This document shows positions 36,801-48,044 of a stretch of DNA of 64,000 nucleotides, piece by piece. A program made the position numbers and the translations under genes. The notes under the pieces were generated by a model, which was not told the origin of the DNA, did no database searches, and was given only the letters and a program-made list of their open reading frames with translations. Source of the stretch: Anadara kagoshimensis (taxonomy: Eukaryota; Mollusca; Bivalvia; Arcoida; Arcidae); the NCBI GenBank assembly GCA_021292105.1, contig JACFYK010000023.1, positions 434,001 to 498,000 of the forward strand. Reading direction: 5' to 3'. Position 1 is the first letter of the stretch, and each line of letters begins with the position of its first letter.

Positions 36801-39060
36801 CATGCAGTGGTCCAATGGTCAATTACATAAATTATAAAGAATGTCCAACTTTTCAGCAGTTAGAGCCAATATTCAAGGTATTTTTTGCAAATTATAATTC
36901 GCCCAAAGAGTACTCTATTTAAAACAGTTAAGGTCTAGCTGTAATATATTTATAAACAGCTAAACTAGTAGCGACAAACGTAAAACTTTAAAACACTATG
37001 ACATTTCAGTATTTGGTTTAAACTGTGGACTTGCTTTACTCTTTAAAGCCATGACCTTCATTCACATATCAAAATTCTCTTTATTCCAATGCCTACAATA
37101 TTCTAATATACATGTCCTTACAAAAAAAATAATGTTAGAGATAATTAACCATTTCAGTATCCGTTTGCATCAGTGATCTGAAACTTTTTACTTATGACCT
37201 TCATTCACATATCAAAAGGACCATTACACCAATACCAACAATCTTCTAATACAAATCCCTATACAAAAGTTTATAGTTTTTCAGATAACTAATCAATTTA
37301 GTATTCGTTTTGTGTCTGTGATCTTGATTTTGGAACCCATGATCTTAATTTGCATATCCAAATAATCGTTAGACCAATGCCTATAACATTCCAGTATACA
37401 AGCTCGTACAAAAATTTAAAGTTTTTTTGATCATTACAATTTCAGTGTTCATTTGCACCTTATGACCTGCATTAATATATCAAAATTATTTTTGAGTCAA
37501 TATCTACAATATTATAATATTCATGCCCCTACAAAAAGTTTATAGTTTTTGGCGATAATTAACCATTTCAGTATCCGTTTGCATCTGTAATTTAGATCTT
37601 TGAATCCATGACCTTGAATCATATAAAAAATGACCATTTATCAATACCAACAATATTCTTACATAAATACGTTTACAAAATGTGTATAGTTTGTGAGACA
37701 ATAAACCTTTTTCAGTAATATTTTGCATTTGTAACTTTGGCCTTTGGACCCATGACCTTTAAACATATATCAGAATGACCATTACTTTAATACCAGCAAT
37801 ATTCTATTATTCTATAGAAAATATTACTAGTTTTTAAAAAAATTAACTGGTTGAGTATATGTTTGCATCTATGACCTTGACCTTTGAACCCACGACCTTC
37901 ATTCATATATTCAAATGACCATGACATCAATACCAAGATTCTAACATACATTGTTGTTTTTGTCAGAAAAACATTAAAAACATAATAAAACATTAAAACG
38001 ACTTTCCCCGAGATTGACCCCTGCTCAAACACGATTTCTTGTTTCAATCATCCATTCCTATGGCAACAATTACATCCAATCCATATGTACATACACAATA
38101 TGTGAATGACATCTATCCTTGTGATTTAAAAAAAAAGAAGATACAATAATTCCTCAAGTTCTACTTTGTATACCTTAATTACGACACCCAAAAGAAGGGC
38201 TACGTTTGAAACTTTATGGCAAACATGACGACTTTAATTTTTATATTGTCAACATTCTGTTTCTATGCAGCAATATATTGCTCCTCCTGCTTAAAGTGTA
38301 TTTGTGTCCCAATGCATACGCTTGGTAGTGCGTGTACCTATTAAAGGGAATTTGTACAACGAAGCAGGCTGCTTGCAAATTAGTTGTTGACACGGGGATA
38401 TTGCAGGCCTAGTCTAAACAAGGCCGCCCTTAAAAGTTTTATGGTCGTCATCACAGTATCATCGATAAGTTTGATTGTCTGTATTCAGGTTTGCCATTGA
38501 CATATTTGACGTCCAATATTTTCCTTTGCACAATTTTGATTACACACGTTGCGGGTGTAGGTAGCTATACAGGAGGTGCTTACCTTCCGTAGCACCCGGC
38601 AAAACTTCCCTGGTGAAATCGACGTCTAACCTAATTTGTTATTTTTTAAGTTTTTACTTTACTTCTGAATTGCATTTTGGACATGGATGAGTATTTTCTT
38701 TTTTATCTAGTACATTCATTGTCCCTTTTTTGACCTTTATAGCTACATTTTGTGGAAATCTGAAAACTAAGTGCCCTAAGTACGTTTTACATGTACATGA
38801 AATATCTAAGCAATGTCCCATGTATGATCAGAGGAGATGATATTTACAATTACCTCTTTATGGAAATCCCAAGGGTACAAAACCCCTTTATTTGTGCAAA
38901 TCTGAAAGTCTTTTACCTGGATATCATTATTGCTAAATAAAATCAAGTATTGGCCAGTAGTTTTGGAGGAGATTATTCCAATGTGAAAAGCCTGTACAAG
39001 ACGGATGACAAAACACTGACTACGCATGACGAAGTAACATAGATGGCAATTCACACTCGA
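36800..39060 (-). mobile_element. Pearl-like element, highly degenerate and interrupted
   Basis: 36830-37930 carries about seven eroded copies of the same roughly 145-bp repeat as 29880-31075 (ATGACCTTCATTCATATATC, CAATACCTACAATATTCTAA variants). 38700-39055 matches the arm at 32040-32340 (TTTGTGCAAATCTGAAA, AAATATCTAAGC, AGAGGAGATGAT). A retroelement tail (38160-38700) is inserted between them. Lies in the long intron upstream of the receptor core exon. Confidence 0.55.
38160..38700 (+). mobile_element. Retroelement 3' region, decayed
   Basis: Aligns with 60180-60720: TTTATGGCAAACATGACGAC, GCAGCAATATATTGCTCCTC, ATGGTCGTCATCACAGTAT, GTAGGTAGCTATACAGGAGG, TTGGACATGGATGAGTAT. Frames are broken throughout. 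Confidence 0.7.
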
Positions 39061-40024
39061 ATCTAGCCCGGATGGTATTCCAACATTTGCGGTTACAGGT
39101 CCCTATTACGACAAGAACAGGCGGGCATCAAGTGGGTTCTATGAATATATATATTATGGTAACCTATGCCACCAAATGTACGTACAAGCTGTCAAGGAAG
39201 TAAAAATGAAGTTCTGATATTCAAGTATCATATAGACAGTTATTTATTTTTGTTCCTTTAGCTTATGGAAATTTTGAGTCGTTCTGGATCTAGGCATTTT
39301 ACAAAACATATAATAATTACTCTGCAGACTACGATTTATAAGTAATAAGTCTCATCTGCTACATTTACTTTAGCAGAAACAAATTAGGCCAATTTTCGAA
39401 ATTTTGTGTGATAGTTGTGTTATAGTCACTGAATACAAATTTAACGTCTGAGCACAAATTTAACGATGTAACAAACAAAATAACCAAGATGGCTGCCATA
39501 TGTTGATAAAAAAAACCACGTTTTTTGTATTGAATAGCATTATTACTTTATTTAGAGAAAAAAATAATGAAAATAGGCATTGCCTATCCTGGGAAATGTC
39601 CATCTCTTTTTGGGGTTATTGTGTACACCCCCCCCTAAAGAGATGGAACACGTTGTTTTGTCTTACCCAATACTAACGGGATTGACTATAGTTAACTACC
39701 GCCGAGTTATTGCGTCGTCTTTCAATCATGTTCTGTCACACAGAACTGAGTTTTGGTATGAACCTTTCAGGGACTCAAAAGGCTATTCAATTACCCAATA
39801 TAGTAAATATACTAATCCATACCACGACAACATTTTCACGTTGTAATGTCTTCTCATTTTGAGTCACCATTTACCATAACATGTAAATAATTTAATCTAC
39901 TGATTTATGGATTGCATAAATAACTGCTCCTGTTTCTTAAAACAAGATGTGTATCATTTCACAGTTCAAGATTGCCTCCCCATTCAATTAATGAAGCAGT
40001 TATACCAATGAAAAACAAACATAC
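39061..40024. other. Intronic; one unassigned ORF
   Basis: A plus-strand frame at 39580-39846 (88 residues) contains VNYRRVIASSFNHVLSHRTE and FWYEPFRDSKGYS. It has no signal peptide or recognised domain, and may be a transposon remnant on the strand opposite the host gene. Nothing else seen. Confidence 0.3.
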
Positions 40025-40300
40025 TAACCCATGTCCAAATCACAATCCAGAAGTAAAGTAAAAAACTTTGAAACTGACAAGTTAGGTTAAACAGGCGAAC
40101 TTCCACCAGGGAAGTAAGACCGAGTTTTCTGGGAGGGTGAGCACCTCCTGTTAGCTAGCTACACCCGCATCGTGTGTAATCAATATTAAGTGAAAGGAGC
40201 ATGGAACAATACAGTGATGACAGTCATAAAACTTTTTAGGGGCCTAATAAGCCTAGGCTTGCAATATCCCTTGGTCAACAATCTATTTTGTTTGTGACCG
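40025..40300 (-). mobile_element. Retroelement 3' tail fragment
   Basis: Minus-strand text matches 60420-60700: CCTAGGCTTATTAGGCCCC, AAAAAGTTTTATGACTGTCA, GTGTAGCTAGCTAACAGGAG, then TTCCCTGGTGGAAGTTCGCC. Confidence 0.65.
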
Positions 40301-40365
40301 CCTTGGTCGCTCAATGGTATAGCGTCCTCCTGGAGTGGAAGGTTTTTGGTTCCAACCTGACTTGT
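40293..40365 (+). repeat. tRNA-like SINE head
   Basis: TTGGTCGCTCAATGGTATAG resembles box A and AGGTTTTTGGTTCCAACCTG resembles box B at near tRNA spacing. The acceptor stem is not complementary, so I call it a SINE head rather than a tRNA gene. It directly follows the retroelement tail. Confidence 0.5.
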
Positions 40366-40842
40366 GTTATACATGATAATGCTTTAAAATTTGAGTTAAT
40401 GCTTTCTCATTTTGCAAGCCACATTTGGCTTAGAGGGTAGATTATCGACTGGTTATAGACTAATATTAATTGGGAGTGGAATGCTTGTCTGTGGCGTGCC
40501 AGCACCTTTAGCCCACAACCCGATATTAATACAGTGGTATGAGGGTAAGCTCCTCTTACACCTTCAACATTCACAGGCATATAGTATCATGATGAAAATT
40601 TTCTAAAGCACAGGCCATTGCAAGTAACAAATGATGATTAAAACTTAAAAGGCTTGTACTGAAAAAATGTTAATTTTAGCCCAGTCCCTTTAATTAAGTT
40701 TCACTGCATAAAGAGCTCCAGCCCCTGAGAGCTGAAGATGCCTTTTTACTTATATCGAGACAGTTAATATTCTAGGATGGTGGGTTCCGAGTTCAAGTTG
40801 TTTTAACCTCCAGTCAAGATTATTCATTACAACTAAATTAAA

Positions 40843-41103
40843 ATGGAACATTCTGGGATGATATACTGGAAAGATGGTGCTTCAAGATTTTATGTGGATG
40901 ATGGAGTGGAAATTTATATCAATTTTTTTTCGAGAACCAAGTCTGGGGTATTGAAGAGGGGTAATGTTAAAATTTTTATATTCATTCCGAGAACTTATTG
41001 GAATCCCCTGCCAGCATCAGTAGTCCGGTCGCCATCCCCGGAGGTTTTCAAGGATTCAATTCAGACCTTACCCAAGTGGATCTCAACTACAGTTAGCTGC
41101 TAA
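40843..41103 (+). mobile_element. LINE C-terminal ORF2 fragment
   Basis: The 86-residue frame ends in IPRTYWNPLPASVVRSPSP, EVFKDSIQTLP. The pattern PRT..WN.LP..VV.SPS...FK is the extreme C-terminus of the reverse transcriptase ORF in CR1/RTE-like LINEs. The upstream part of the frame does not match it, so this is a 5'-truncated copy. Confidence 0.6.
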
Positions 41104-42122
41104 ACTTAACATGAATGTTTTATTATTGTTATTTTCATCAAAACTTTTTGGGACAGCGGTCCATCTCATTGCACAACATGTACAGTTTCCTCATCAGTTA
41201 TGCCCAAGCTAGATTTTTTTGAGTGCAGTCATTGTAGTTGAAGTCAGTTCTAGTCAGCACCTTAAAGTCAAACTGTCCTAGCTCGATCAGCTGTTCATAT
41301 CCACGTCACATATAAACTAACAGAGGATTTCATTTTGTCAATATTTACATTCATTTCGGAATAAATGTCAATAAATTTTATCTGTATTTTCAAAAAAATG
41401 ATTATTGCTTCGATCTGTTAATTAATTCTTTCGAAAAACACATTTTATTATTTTTCTTAAAAATCGATCGTTTGTGAAAACGTTTTCCCGTCCTGACGAA
41501 CACAATTTTTGTTTACACTGCATTCAGCGAGGGTCACTTATGCACTCAAAATTTCCATTCCATTAAGTAATAATATGTGAAAAAGAGTTACCGTAGAAGT
41601 CATGTACTGTGGTTATGCTAACCTCGTAATAGTTTTGTGTCAGGTAACTATGGTTGTCAATTTATTTAACTTGAAATCGGCAAATTTTGTATCTTCCCGC
41701 ATTGTATACTGTGTGCTCATGGTTGATGCGCATGGGAATGCCGATCGCTGATTGGCTAACAGTGGTTATCGATCTTAATTGAACTTTGACCCCATCAAAA
41801 GAAATCACGTCATCGTGAATCTTGAATCGCTACACTTGAAGATCAGCCATGATGGCAAAAGAAACGTAAATATTTGGTATTTGATCAACCTATTTAAGTT
41901 ATTACTTGTTTCAATGAATTATTTTTACGATAATCGTTTTTTGGTTTCATTTTTGATGTACGAGACGGGCGAGATTTCCCCCCCCCCATATGGAGCTCAC
42001 TTCCTGCCGATTTGACCGCTTCAATGACCTTGAGAAAAGTGGTGCACGCGCGGCGTCAAATGATTTGGACGCATGGTCTATGTAATTTTTCTACAATTTT
42101 CTATGACGTCATAATACTATAA
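41104..42122. other. No gene recognised
   Basis: The plus frame 41779-42015 lacks any family feature; a C8 run lies at 41980. A short G/C-richer region (42000-42060) precedes the foldback. Nothing else supported. Confidence 0.4.
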
Positions 42123-42259
42123 GTTATTCGAGATTTTCCCGGGGTATACGGGATGGTATGACCGTCTTGGGTTTCGTATTTCCTGAGGCGCAGCCGAAGG
42201 AAATACGAAAGCCAAGACGGTCATACCATCCCGTATACCCCGGGAAAATCTCGAATAAC
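42123..42259. repeat. Foldback element, about 61-bp near-perfect arms
   Basis: The left arm runs 42123-42183 from GTTATTCGAGATTTTCCCGG to GTATTTCCT; the right arm is its complement to 42259 with about two mismatches, and the loop is only about 14 bp. Outside it, TTTATTACCACTTTGGT (42262) is mirrored at 43475 (ACCAAAGTGGTAATAAA), so the hairpin may be one end of a larger element of about 1.4 kb. Confidence 0.9.
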
Positions 42260-42498
42260 GAATTTATTACCACTTTGGTCTGATCTTGACCAACATTTGA
42301 AAATTTAAGTTATGCTGCAGTTACTGAAATATTGTAATGTGAATATTAGTATTAAATAATTAAATTGGAACAACTCAACAAGTTAATCTTTTCTATCAAA
42401 TTTTAATTAATTGAAAATACGAAAATATTAAATTTATTAAACATTTCTGAGATAAGTTTAAAAAATGTCATTTATCCTATTAAAAATTATAACTCTTC

Positions 42499-42805
42499 AA
42501 ACTGGAGCTACCCGTCATTGTACCCCTTGCGCACCTACGTAAAGAATAAATTCTTCCGTCATCATTACGTCACACGAAAGACACCGCCATTTTGTCACAA
42601 TTTTTACCATTACATGTAAACACCCATCCAAAATACGTTTTGGTGTATTAAAGGAGTTATAATGTATGGACTAGATCGAAATTAGGATTGTTAGTAACGA
42701 CTCGCCTCATGTAAGTAAATGATTAATTGATTTTTAACCGTGTCATTCAAATCTTTGAAATATTAGCGTTGTTCCTTTTTCTCCAGCAGAGTAAACGGAC
42801 ATGTA
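42499..42805 (+). repeat. Partial second copy of the 16.6-kb element and its flank
   Basis: Near-identical to 16605-16890, including AATTCTTCCGTCATCATTAC, ACGTTTTGGTG.ATTAAAGG, the CTC.GCTCATGTAAGTAAAT terminus, and then TTTTTAACCGTG.CATTCAAA up to AGTAAACGGAC. The left half of the element is absent. Confidence 0.75.
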
Positions 42806-44690
42806 CTTTTCGTAGGAAGCTACAGGACACATTGGCGTGTTGTCAGCAGGCATTATTCCTGTGTATCTCTCTTTTTCATTTTCGCGACGATTTTTTGTTT
42901 ACTCATCTACAGTTTTCTTCACAAATTCGGCCCCTGTAGAGGGATCTGTAGCCACAGAAAAAGTAGGTTTCGACATTTCAGAAATGTTTTCACCACCCCG
43001 ACGACAGAAATATAAACGTTATTCAAAATGTACTTTATTAAACAGTTGGATTGATGTGAATGCTAGAATATAATTTCCCTAAATCGTCATCACTTATACA
43101 AGGGTAGTGATCAATCTGCATTTTGCAAACGACGTTTCTATGCGAGTTGTTCCCCTTTAGCCGCAGATACGAACTTTTAACTCTCGAATTTTGAATCGTC
43201 AGACACAAAATTTTAATTTTAAAATATTCTGTAATTTATAAAATTAAAAATCGTTTGTTACTTTTGATACTTTTTTGAAAACAAACAGGTTGAAATATAC
43301 TGCAATACTTGAAGCGAACCATGGGGGCGGCCATAACCCGACAGGTTTGAAGCTCCGTATTACCGGATCACGTGGTATCCGTATTACCCGTTTAGGCGAC
43401 CGTATTGCCTTGGAAAATTAGATATATGGGATAGTATAAATAAGATTTTAACCAATCAGATTGTAAGTATTTTACCAAAGTGGTAATAAATACGTGTTAC
43501 CTATAGACGAGAAATTTCCGGCGCTGTGCGCCGGGACATTTCCCGTATTAGTAATTTGACTTATATAACACAAAAAGCTCTGTAAATAATTTTTCTTGTA
43601 AAATAGCCTCCATTATCCAAGATAGCCGCCAATTAAATATATAATTACATCAAGAGTTAACAAAGCCTTTATTCTAAAATGATATTTCTAAATAGAAATA
43701 TTTTAAAAAAATTATTTACAAAGAGGACATAAAACATAAAATAAGAGACATCTTAGATGTTTTCAAATGTGTGTCGTGTACAAATTAAAAAAGTGGCCGA
43801 TATAGCACTACCAGAGCGCACCGATATCATGACTGCTGTGAAACTCAGCATGGGGTACAGTGTCGGGTAAATTTATTTAATAAATATAATAAGTGACCCA
43901 AATAATGTCTAATTTGCCCTTTTTATAGGTGATAGACCTAAATTGACAGATTGTGCTAGCCTGAGCTAGCAGAGAGCCGAGCCAAGGATGGTTGGACTTT
44001 AACCATTTGGAAGATGTATAGATCGCAGAGTACTTTAAACGACATTGAATGAACGATCGGACTCTGTGTAGGGAAATATTTTACCTGATCCTAGTTGTAT
44101 CCCATACAATAAACGACGTGCTTATAACGGTGAAAAAGGACGAAGGATATTCATTCCATCAGTCCTCCTTATTACAATGGATGAAACCGATCAATTAAGT
44201 TTAAACCAAATTAGACAAATAAGTAGACAAGAGATAAAATCAATACCAGTGTCATAAAAATCAGAACATGATGGCTATAAAACTTTGGCTACTAATACAT
44301 AACGATTTTATAAACTTAATGCAATATCAATTATTCTTGATCAATCAAGGTTAGACGTGACCTTAAAGTTATCGGTGGACCGATTACATTTTAACATTAT
44401 GACATTACATGACATTATAACTTGTTGATGCACCATGAATGTTCCCTGTAATGAAATTCATATTTAAGAGTTAAGGTTTTGTGAAATACATATAGAAAAA
44501 GAAAAGAACAATTATGAATTGGCTTTTCCATGCAGATATAAAAAATCTGAAGATGTTAACTTAAGGACTTTTTTTCTCATGACGAAAGCATATATTATAT
44601 GATTTTTTCAGAAATGTATTATCGAATTAAAAGAATAGGCACATGCATTCGTGAGTGAAATAAAATAACAGTAAGATAAGATTTAAAATA
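42806..44690. other. Intronic; unassigned, with one exon-like short ORF
   Basis: At 43758-43868 (plus) a 36-codon frame encodes VADIALPERTDIMTAVKLSM GYSVG and stops at TAA; CGGGTAAAT at its end could be a donor. I do not recognise it. The frame at 42837-43073 (PRRQKYKRYSKCTLLN) is also unassigned. CCGGCGCTGTGCGCCGG near 43517 is a small palindrome. Confidence 0.3.
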
Positions 44691-44733
44691 AGTTATGGCG
44701 CAATACCATTGTTACATTGCTTAAAAACGTTAC

Positions 44734-44901
44734 CTCCAGCATCATTAAACGTCTTTAAGGTTCCGACTGCCATAGCCCATATTGTCTTTTGCGATGTCAC
44801 AAGTGTTTTTACGGAATAGTTTGATTTGTCGTTTTTCCAACGCTTTTTTATTATGGTATTATTTAAATACTCATTGGTTTCAATCCAATATAAAGCGTTC
44901 C
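44734..44901 (-). CDS. YWTD propeller exon C
   Basis: The acceptor CTCTTTTTCTGCAG is followed by phase 1 coding; the donor GGAGGTAACG lies at 44733. It encodes NALYWIETNEYLNNTIIKK, a recognisable LDL-receptor class B strand pair (LYWIE in the YWTD position), then TSQKTIWAMAVGTLKTF, which resembles the closing strand of a propeller. It is 168 bp, phase 1 at both ends, and joins exon B (47079) to give IVTGGNALYWIE. Its phase 1 end also fits the LDLa exon at 36032, forming a GAG codon before ICPNN. Confidence 0.68.
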
Positions 44902-45339
44902 CTGCAGAAAAAGAGATAATCAAGTGTGTAAGAATAACACAGTTAATTGTTGTTATTATATTCATGCCCCTACAAGAATTTTATACTTAAGAAAGTTAAC
45001 GTTTTGTTTCGATTTTTTGCTTATAAAACAAAACATTTTAAAGGACGTCAAATGGCCTTAACGCATACATTAGTTTACGCTATATCTAATGGAGAAATTA
45101 AATTACTGGGACCTTTAAAATTTTTTAGCAGTAAGGGCATAATAGACATTTCCAACCTACCAGTATACGCTGACTATGACCGTGAATGTGAACTAAATAG
45201 GAAGCGCTTTCAAAATTTAACTTTGCTTTATACCAGTAAACATAATATATAACGTGTGAATAAAATATCATTGCTTGGAAACTAGAATGTTCAGATAATA
45301 TTGTTCAGTAAATAGGTGCAAAATTAGCAATAGTTTTCA

Positions 45340-45410
45340 GTAATTACATGTATTAACTGAATATTTCAGTGATTTCGTGAAATCACTAAATATGCCAGTA
45401 CATGTAATTA
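45340..45410. repeat. Small foldback
   Basis: TAATTACATGTA at 45340 is mirrored by TACATGTAATTA ending at 45410, with further pairing inward (AGTGATTTCG/TGAAATCACT). Confidence 0.75.
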
Positions 45411-45475
45411 CACGTAATCCCTGGTTACAACTATTTACTGTAACATATACATTGGTAAATGTTGATAGAAGTTAC

Positions 45476-45604
45476 ATTCTTGGTCATCAGAATGACACCC
45501 GTTTCCGTTATTTGGATTATTAATTCTGAACTTCAATTGCCTGCGGAATGTTTGATTTAAGCCGCTAAGATTTTTCCACGTACATATAATGTAGTTTTCT
45601 TTTA
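45476..45604 (-). CDS. Candidate alternative or duplicated propeller exon B'
   Basis: The acceptor ATTTGATCTCTTTAG opens in phase 1; a possible donor GAAT|GTAACT closes in phase 1. It encodes KENYIICTWKNLSGLNQTF RRQLKF, then GNGCHSDDQE. Position in the blade, length before the intron and the ending N.TFRRQLK resemble the start of exon C (NALYWIETNEYLNNTIIKK). Either exon fits exon B in phase. If the donor is not used, the frame stops at 45435, giving a truncated product. It may be a decayed exon copy. I hold this only as a candidate. Confidence 0.33.
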
Positions 45605-46868
45605 CTAAAGAGATCAAATATGAGACATAAATGTGAACGTTTAATGAAGTTTTAAATTGATATATAGTACATATCTACTGAGTACTTGGTTAATGAGTTA
45701 GTGTCCAGATTATCTCAACCCTATGTCGCCAACATGTTCGTACTGTAGTGTAATCAAAGAAGTGACAATCTAAAACGATGTTTGAACGCTTAAGGGATTG
45801 CCGAGACGTAAAGTAACGTCCGTTGTTTATTTTTCAGCATTTTTTTCGTCGTAAACGCCTCTTTTGTTTGTAAATAGAGACGATACGTATATAATTAATC
45901 TAACCGTTTTTTAATTAACATTTTAAGAGGAAAATAAATACGTCACATATTGCATGTTTATTTTCTCCCAGGTGTTGTCACAAAGCAAAGCAAGTTTAGG
46001 ATTTTGAATTACAAAGGTTATATACGAAAAGACGGAGCTTTTGATATAACTCCTAATTTTGTTCACATTCGCGTTCATAGTCAGCGTAAACAGGTAGGTT
46101 GAAATGTCTAATGCAGAAATAATTACAAATTAATAATTGCTTGTTCTAAAATGCTACCATATATTTTAATACCTAAAGTCCAGATAAAATAAATTTATGG
46201 ACAGCTAGTTAAAAGAACAAAGGCAATTAACTGGACCTTTTCAGTATTCGTACACATCTGTGACTTTAAGCTTTGAACTCGTGGCTTTCATCTATCAAAA
46301 TGATGTTTGTCACATGCCACTCATCGCATAGATAATGGCTGGAGGAAATGCTTTATATTTAATTTAAAGTTTTGATATACAAACAAAATCTATAAAATAG
46401 TGACATTTTGTTGTAAATTATCGTTTATAAAATTGCATGTGGAGAGATACCAAAGGTTCTTCAATACCAAAACTAAACAATTAACAGCTAAGTTGACAAG
46501 CATTACAGAGTAATTTGGCTTCGGTATGTATTTTTGTATTGTTACAAAAGAACAAACTTAAGATAAACATTAGATTATCGCCTTAAATTCTGAACCTCGC
46601 TCAACCATGAAAGGCGCTGAAGAAATTCTGAAAACTCATTTACCAAAAATTTGTTGACGCAAGTTCATAATAAGAATTGAAGACATTTTATAATTTTTTT
46701 ACAATTCAATTGAAACATGCAGTACCTATTATTCAACCACAACGTATACGACATGAACAAACTCTCAGCTTAATACCCCGGGTAAGCTATATATTTAATA
46801 AAAATTTTCTTATCAATCATTAGTTTAGGGTTTTTTTAGCCCTAGTTGAGCTGTGTTTGTTTTAACAG

Positions 46869-47000
46869 CCATTACCAATTATAAATTCCACTGTGAATAT
46901 ACACTCGCAACAGATTCCCATTGACGTATATCGAGTAGATACAGCGGATACGCAGATACAAACGGTCCGCTATTCTGTAAGCCCACGTGGCCTTGGTCAG
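46869..47000 (+). CDS. Exon-like ORF on the opposite strand, unassigned
   Basis: An acceptor TGTTTTAACAG and a donor CAG|GTGAAT bound 132 bp with an open frame encoding INSTVNIHSQQIPIDVYRV and DTADTQIQTVRYSVSPRGL. There is no domain that I recognise and no partner exon. It lies 79 bp from propeller exon B on the other strand, so overlap in transcription would be antisense. Confidence 0.25.
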
Positions 47001-47078
47001 GTGAATTTATCAATGAATATACTTATTAATTATATAAAATTATATAACATTCTCCCAAATATTAAACATAATATTTAC

Positions 47079-47398
47079 CACCAGTAACGATTTTGGATAT
47101 ATAATTATCTTTTCCTTGTATTTTTCTTTGCTGGCTATCTTTAAATACGTATAGTGATCCTTTTAAATTAAAATACAGCAATCCCTCATTGGCATCAATC
47201 GCTAAAGAATCTATATAGTTTCCCGTTTCAACTAGAATCTTCCCATTAGTATATATTTTTTCACCGCTGTGACATTTAACGTTTGCTATAGGTAAGGCAT
47301 TATTTCCATGGTTGTGTATGTCTTCAAGTGCATGGCAATCAGTATTCATTTGTATGATTTGGTTTAAGTTTGACCTTCTATTCAACATATACAACATA
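47079..47398 (-). CDS. YWTD propeller exon B
   Basis: The acceptor TATATTTGTAG opens phase 2 (one base, completing an AGT Ser with exon A); the donor GGTG|GTAAAT closes phase 1. The 320 bp encode about 106 residues: MLYMLNRRSNLNQIIQM completes the blade begun in exon A; a loop with two cysteines (NTDC...NVKC) follows; then IDSLAIDANEGLLYFNLKGS is another class B repeat with LLYF at the YWTD position. It is extracellular by analogy with LDL receptors. The internal cysteine loop is longer than in standard blades. Phases match the flanking exons exactly, which is the main support. Confidence 0.7.
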
Positions 47399-47803
47399 CT
47401 ACAAATATAGACAGTATATTTAATGCAAAAATGTTACAAATGTAGAATGACCTAAGACCATGCCTGTTATAGACATCGACAATCTTAAAATGACGACAAA
47501 GGTGAAATAATTTTAATTCATTTTATTAAGTTAAAATCAAATTCAAGATAATGTTTTAAAAAAATTTAAAATTACTAATCACTTATATTTAAATTAGTGA
47601 TGTTTTAATGTATTAAACTTTGTTTAAGACCAGATTGCAGTTATAGGAGTATAAATGCCATTGCTAATATGAATTCACTCATCTCTTCCTTGCGGCTATA
47701 TGCATGACGTCATTTATTGGCTGTTCCAGCGATTGGAAACACATGTCGTACACGACAGTGTTTTAAAGATTTTTTAGAATCAAAATATGGAAAATGTAAA
47801 TAT

Positions 47804-47918
47804 AACCATTGCACTGTCTAGAAATGGCGTTTATAGCTCTATAACTGTCGTTGCAAACTAATCATAGGCAACGACAGTTATAGAGCTATAAACGCCGTTT
47901 ATAGACAGTTCAACGGTT
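47804..47918. repeat. Foldback element, 50-bp arms
   Basis: TTTATAGCTCTATAACTGTC GTTGC on the left is mirrored by GCAACGACAGTTATAGAGC on the right, and outer ACCATTGCACTGTCT/AGACAGTTCAACGGT also pair. The loop is about 13 bp. Confidence 0.88.
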
Positions 47919-48044
47919 AAATTCTAAATATGCTATTAAGGCTCGAAAGAATAATTCCTTAGTGTTAAGTTAATGCATTTGTAAGAAGTTGTTGTCCGTT
48001 GATTACTTCCGAAACTGTGTGTATAACCCCATTATGTAAAGGAA

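Larger units (their letters stand above)
45143..46110. repeat. Inverted pair of a 51-bp coding-like segment
   Basis: 45143-45193 (plus) and the complement of 46061-46110 match at about 46 of 51 bases. Both can be read as NLPVYADYDRECE / NLPVYADYERECE, with third-position changes dominating. The first copy lies in a plus frame at 44947-45252 that continues LNRKRFQNLTLLY. This looks like two relics of a transposon protein in opposite orientation within the propeller intron. Confidence 0.55.

Noticed and set aside
45972..46093. Plus-strand exon with good splice sites (TTTTCTCCCAG ... CAG|GTAGGT) and an open frame
   Set aside because: Part of it is the inverted copy of 45143-45193. Comparing the two, changes are mostly silent on the minus strand but amino-acid-changing on the plus strand, so the plus frame is not the coding one.
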